Assembly (NCBI RefSeq): GCF_004028155.1
Contig: NZ_SBII01000001.1
Location: 558,001 to 622,000 of the forward strand
Source: Flavobacterium cerinum
GTDB lineage: Bacteria; Bacteroidota; Bacteroidia; Flavobacteriales; Flavobacteriaceae
Reading direction: 5' to 3'
Length of the DNA: 64,000 nucleotides
Below, piece by piece: positions 63,398-64,000 of the stretch (its first letter is position 1; each line of letters starts with the position of its first letter). The notes beneath the pieces were generated by a model that searched no databases, was not told the origin of the DNA, and saw nothing but the letters and a program-made list of their open reading frames with translations. Position numbers and translations under genes: made by a program.

Positions 63398-64000
63398 TTA
63401 TTGGATAATCAGCTTTTGAGTAGCTGAATATTTACCTGATTCCATTTTCACGATATACATACCTGAAGTTAATGAAGAAAGGTTTAATTCTTTAGTATAG
63501 AAACCAGAGTTGTTTGTTATTTCTGTTTCAAATACTTTTGCACCTGTTATAGAATAGATACTTACAGTATTTTTCTCTGCAACATTGTTTTTAAGGTCGT
63601 ACATTAATGTAATGTTCTTGTCTACTGATGGGTTAGGGTAGATGCCAAAAGAAATATTAGCATTTAATTCTTCAAGACCTGCAGCAGGAGTTACATCTTT
63701 GTATTTAAAGCTTAAAGCTCCTGTGGCGCTGCCTCCAAAAGAAAGGAAGTACATTCTGTATATAGTACCATTATCGTATTTTACGTAGTAAGCTTTTTCA
63801 GGAACGGTATAAGCTCCTGCTTGAAACACTTTCCACTTATCTCCAATTGAGTTAATGTTTGAAGAATAAGCTGTTGCAGCCGGTAATGTAAAAGTAGCTA
63901 CAGCACGAGTTTCGTCTACAGCAGCAATTTTTACACCTGCAGCCGTGTTTTGTAAAGCTCCATTAATACCATACATTGTAGGTGTTGGGCCCATTGTAAC
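63398..64000 (-). CDS. T9SS-exported protein, C-terminal part (5' end beyond window)
   Basis: 201 codons are open to the window edge, so the N-terminus is missing. The last 80 residues are a type A sorting domain: LNANISFGIYPNPSVDKNITL, VSIYSITGAKVFETEI, and GMYIVKMESGKYSATQKLIIQ at the end. The visible passenger part (VAYTVPEK-like strands, YRMYFLSFGG) is beta-rich and has no identified activity. It should be sent to the cell surface or medium by the type IX system. Confidence 0.85.
   Translation of the reverse strand, partial: VTMGPTPTMYGINGALQNTAAGVKIAAVDETRAVATFTLPAATAYSSNINSIGDKWKVFQAGAYTVPEKAYYVKYDNGTIYRMYFLSFGGSATGALSFKYKDVTPAAGLEELNANISFGIYPNPSVDKNITLMYDLKNNVAEKNTVSIYSITGAKVFETEITNNSGFYTKELNLSSLTSGMYIVKMESGKYSATQKLIIQ

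Noticed and set aside
1..64000. CRISPR array, insertion sequence, prophage or biosynthetic cluster
   Set aside because: No spaced identical repeats, transposase, integrase with attachment sites, phage structural genes or assembly-line enzymes were found; the tyrosine recombinase looks like housekeeping Xer.

Overview
The window reads as chromosomal DNA from a member of the Flavobacteriaceae, most like Flavobacterium. The signs are: low GC; Bacteroidota-type promoters (TTTG, about 19-21 nt, then TAnnTTTG); almost no Shine-Dalgarno sequences except a perfect one before rpsU; a SusC/SusD pair; type IX secretion (T9SS) C-terminal sorting domains; and family architectures typical of this group (DUF2851, DUF3467, DUF5683, putative porin, HD-PycTM). 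I see no insertion sequence, prophage, CRISPR array or integrated element. It looks like core genome with a few envelope loci.

Region by region. 1-9.7 kb: the start of a DUF892 ferritin-like gene, a lipoprotein, a 1243-residue lipoprotein joining a metallophosphoesterase, a kinase-like domain and a beta-barrel, a divergent HD-PycTM membrane protein, a small secreted protein and a GAF protein. 9.8-12.9 kb: a tight operon of a PLP enzyme, a glucosaminidase/LysM lipoprotein and hemL. 13-17.4 kb: two small secreted proteins, then a probable copper-related cluster (a CxGKC-type protein, MbnP-like, MbnH-like di-heme protein, outer-membrane barrel). 17.4-20.6 kb: lysS, lipB, rnhB. 20.8-30.6 kb: a T9SS-exported subtilase, a SusC/SusD/Calx-beta-like lipoprotein operon and a putative porin. 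30.7-38.1 kb: cystathionine beta-synthase, a DnaQ-like exonuclease, DUF2851, PspC, helix-hairpin-helix protein, acyl-CoA dehydrogenase, rpsU, xerC-like recombinase and a hibernation factor.

38.1-51.6 kb is the translation/transcription supercluster: tRNA-Thr(TGT), tRNA-Tyr(GTA), tRNA-Thr(GGT), tuf, tRNA-Trp(CCA), secE, nusG, rplK, rplA, rplJ, rplL, rpoB, rpoC and a DUF3467 gene. Hairpins between several genes probably set relative expression. 51.6-53.1 kb holds a small secreted protein, apparently with a CTG start, and an acyltransferase. 53.2-57.9 kb is a plus-strand run of mutL, two rhomboid proteases and an endonuclease/phosphatase-family protein. It meets a minus-strand run reading parA, parB, DUF5683, dapB, lepB, wbqC-like. 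The window ends inside a T9SS-exported protein.

The most notable signals are: the metallophosphoesterase/kinase-like/barrel fusion next to an HD-PycTM protein that has no nearby nucleotide cyclase; the MbnP/MbnH-type cluster; the rpsU Shine-Dalgarno in an otherwise SD-free setting; promoter boxes lying inside or against terminator hairpins; and an 8-bp-phased ATTTG/CAAAT palindrome behind lepB. All functional calls come from reading motifs and families by eye. No database search was run.
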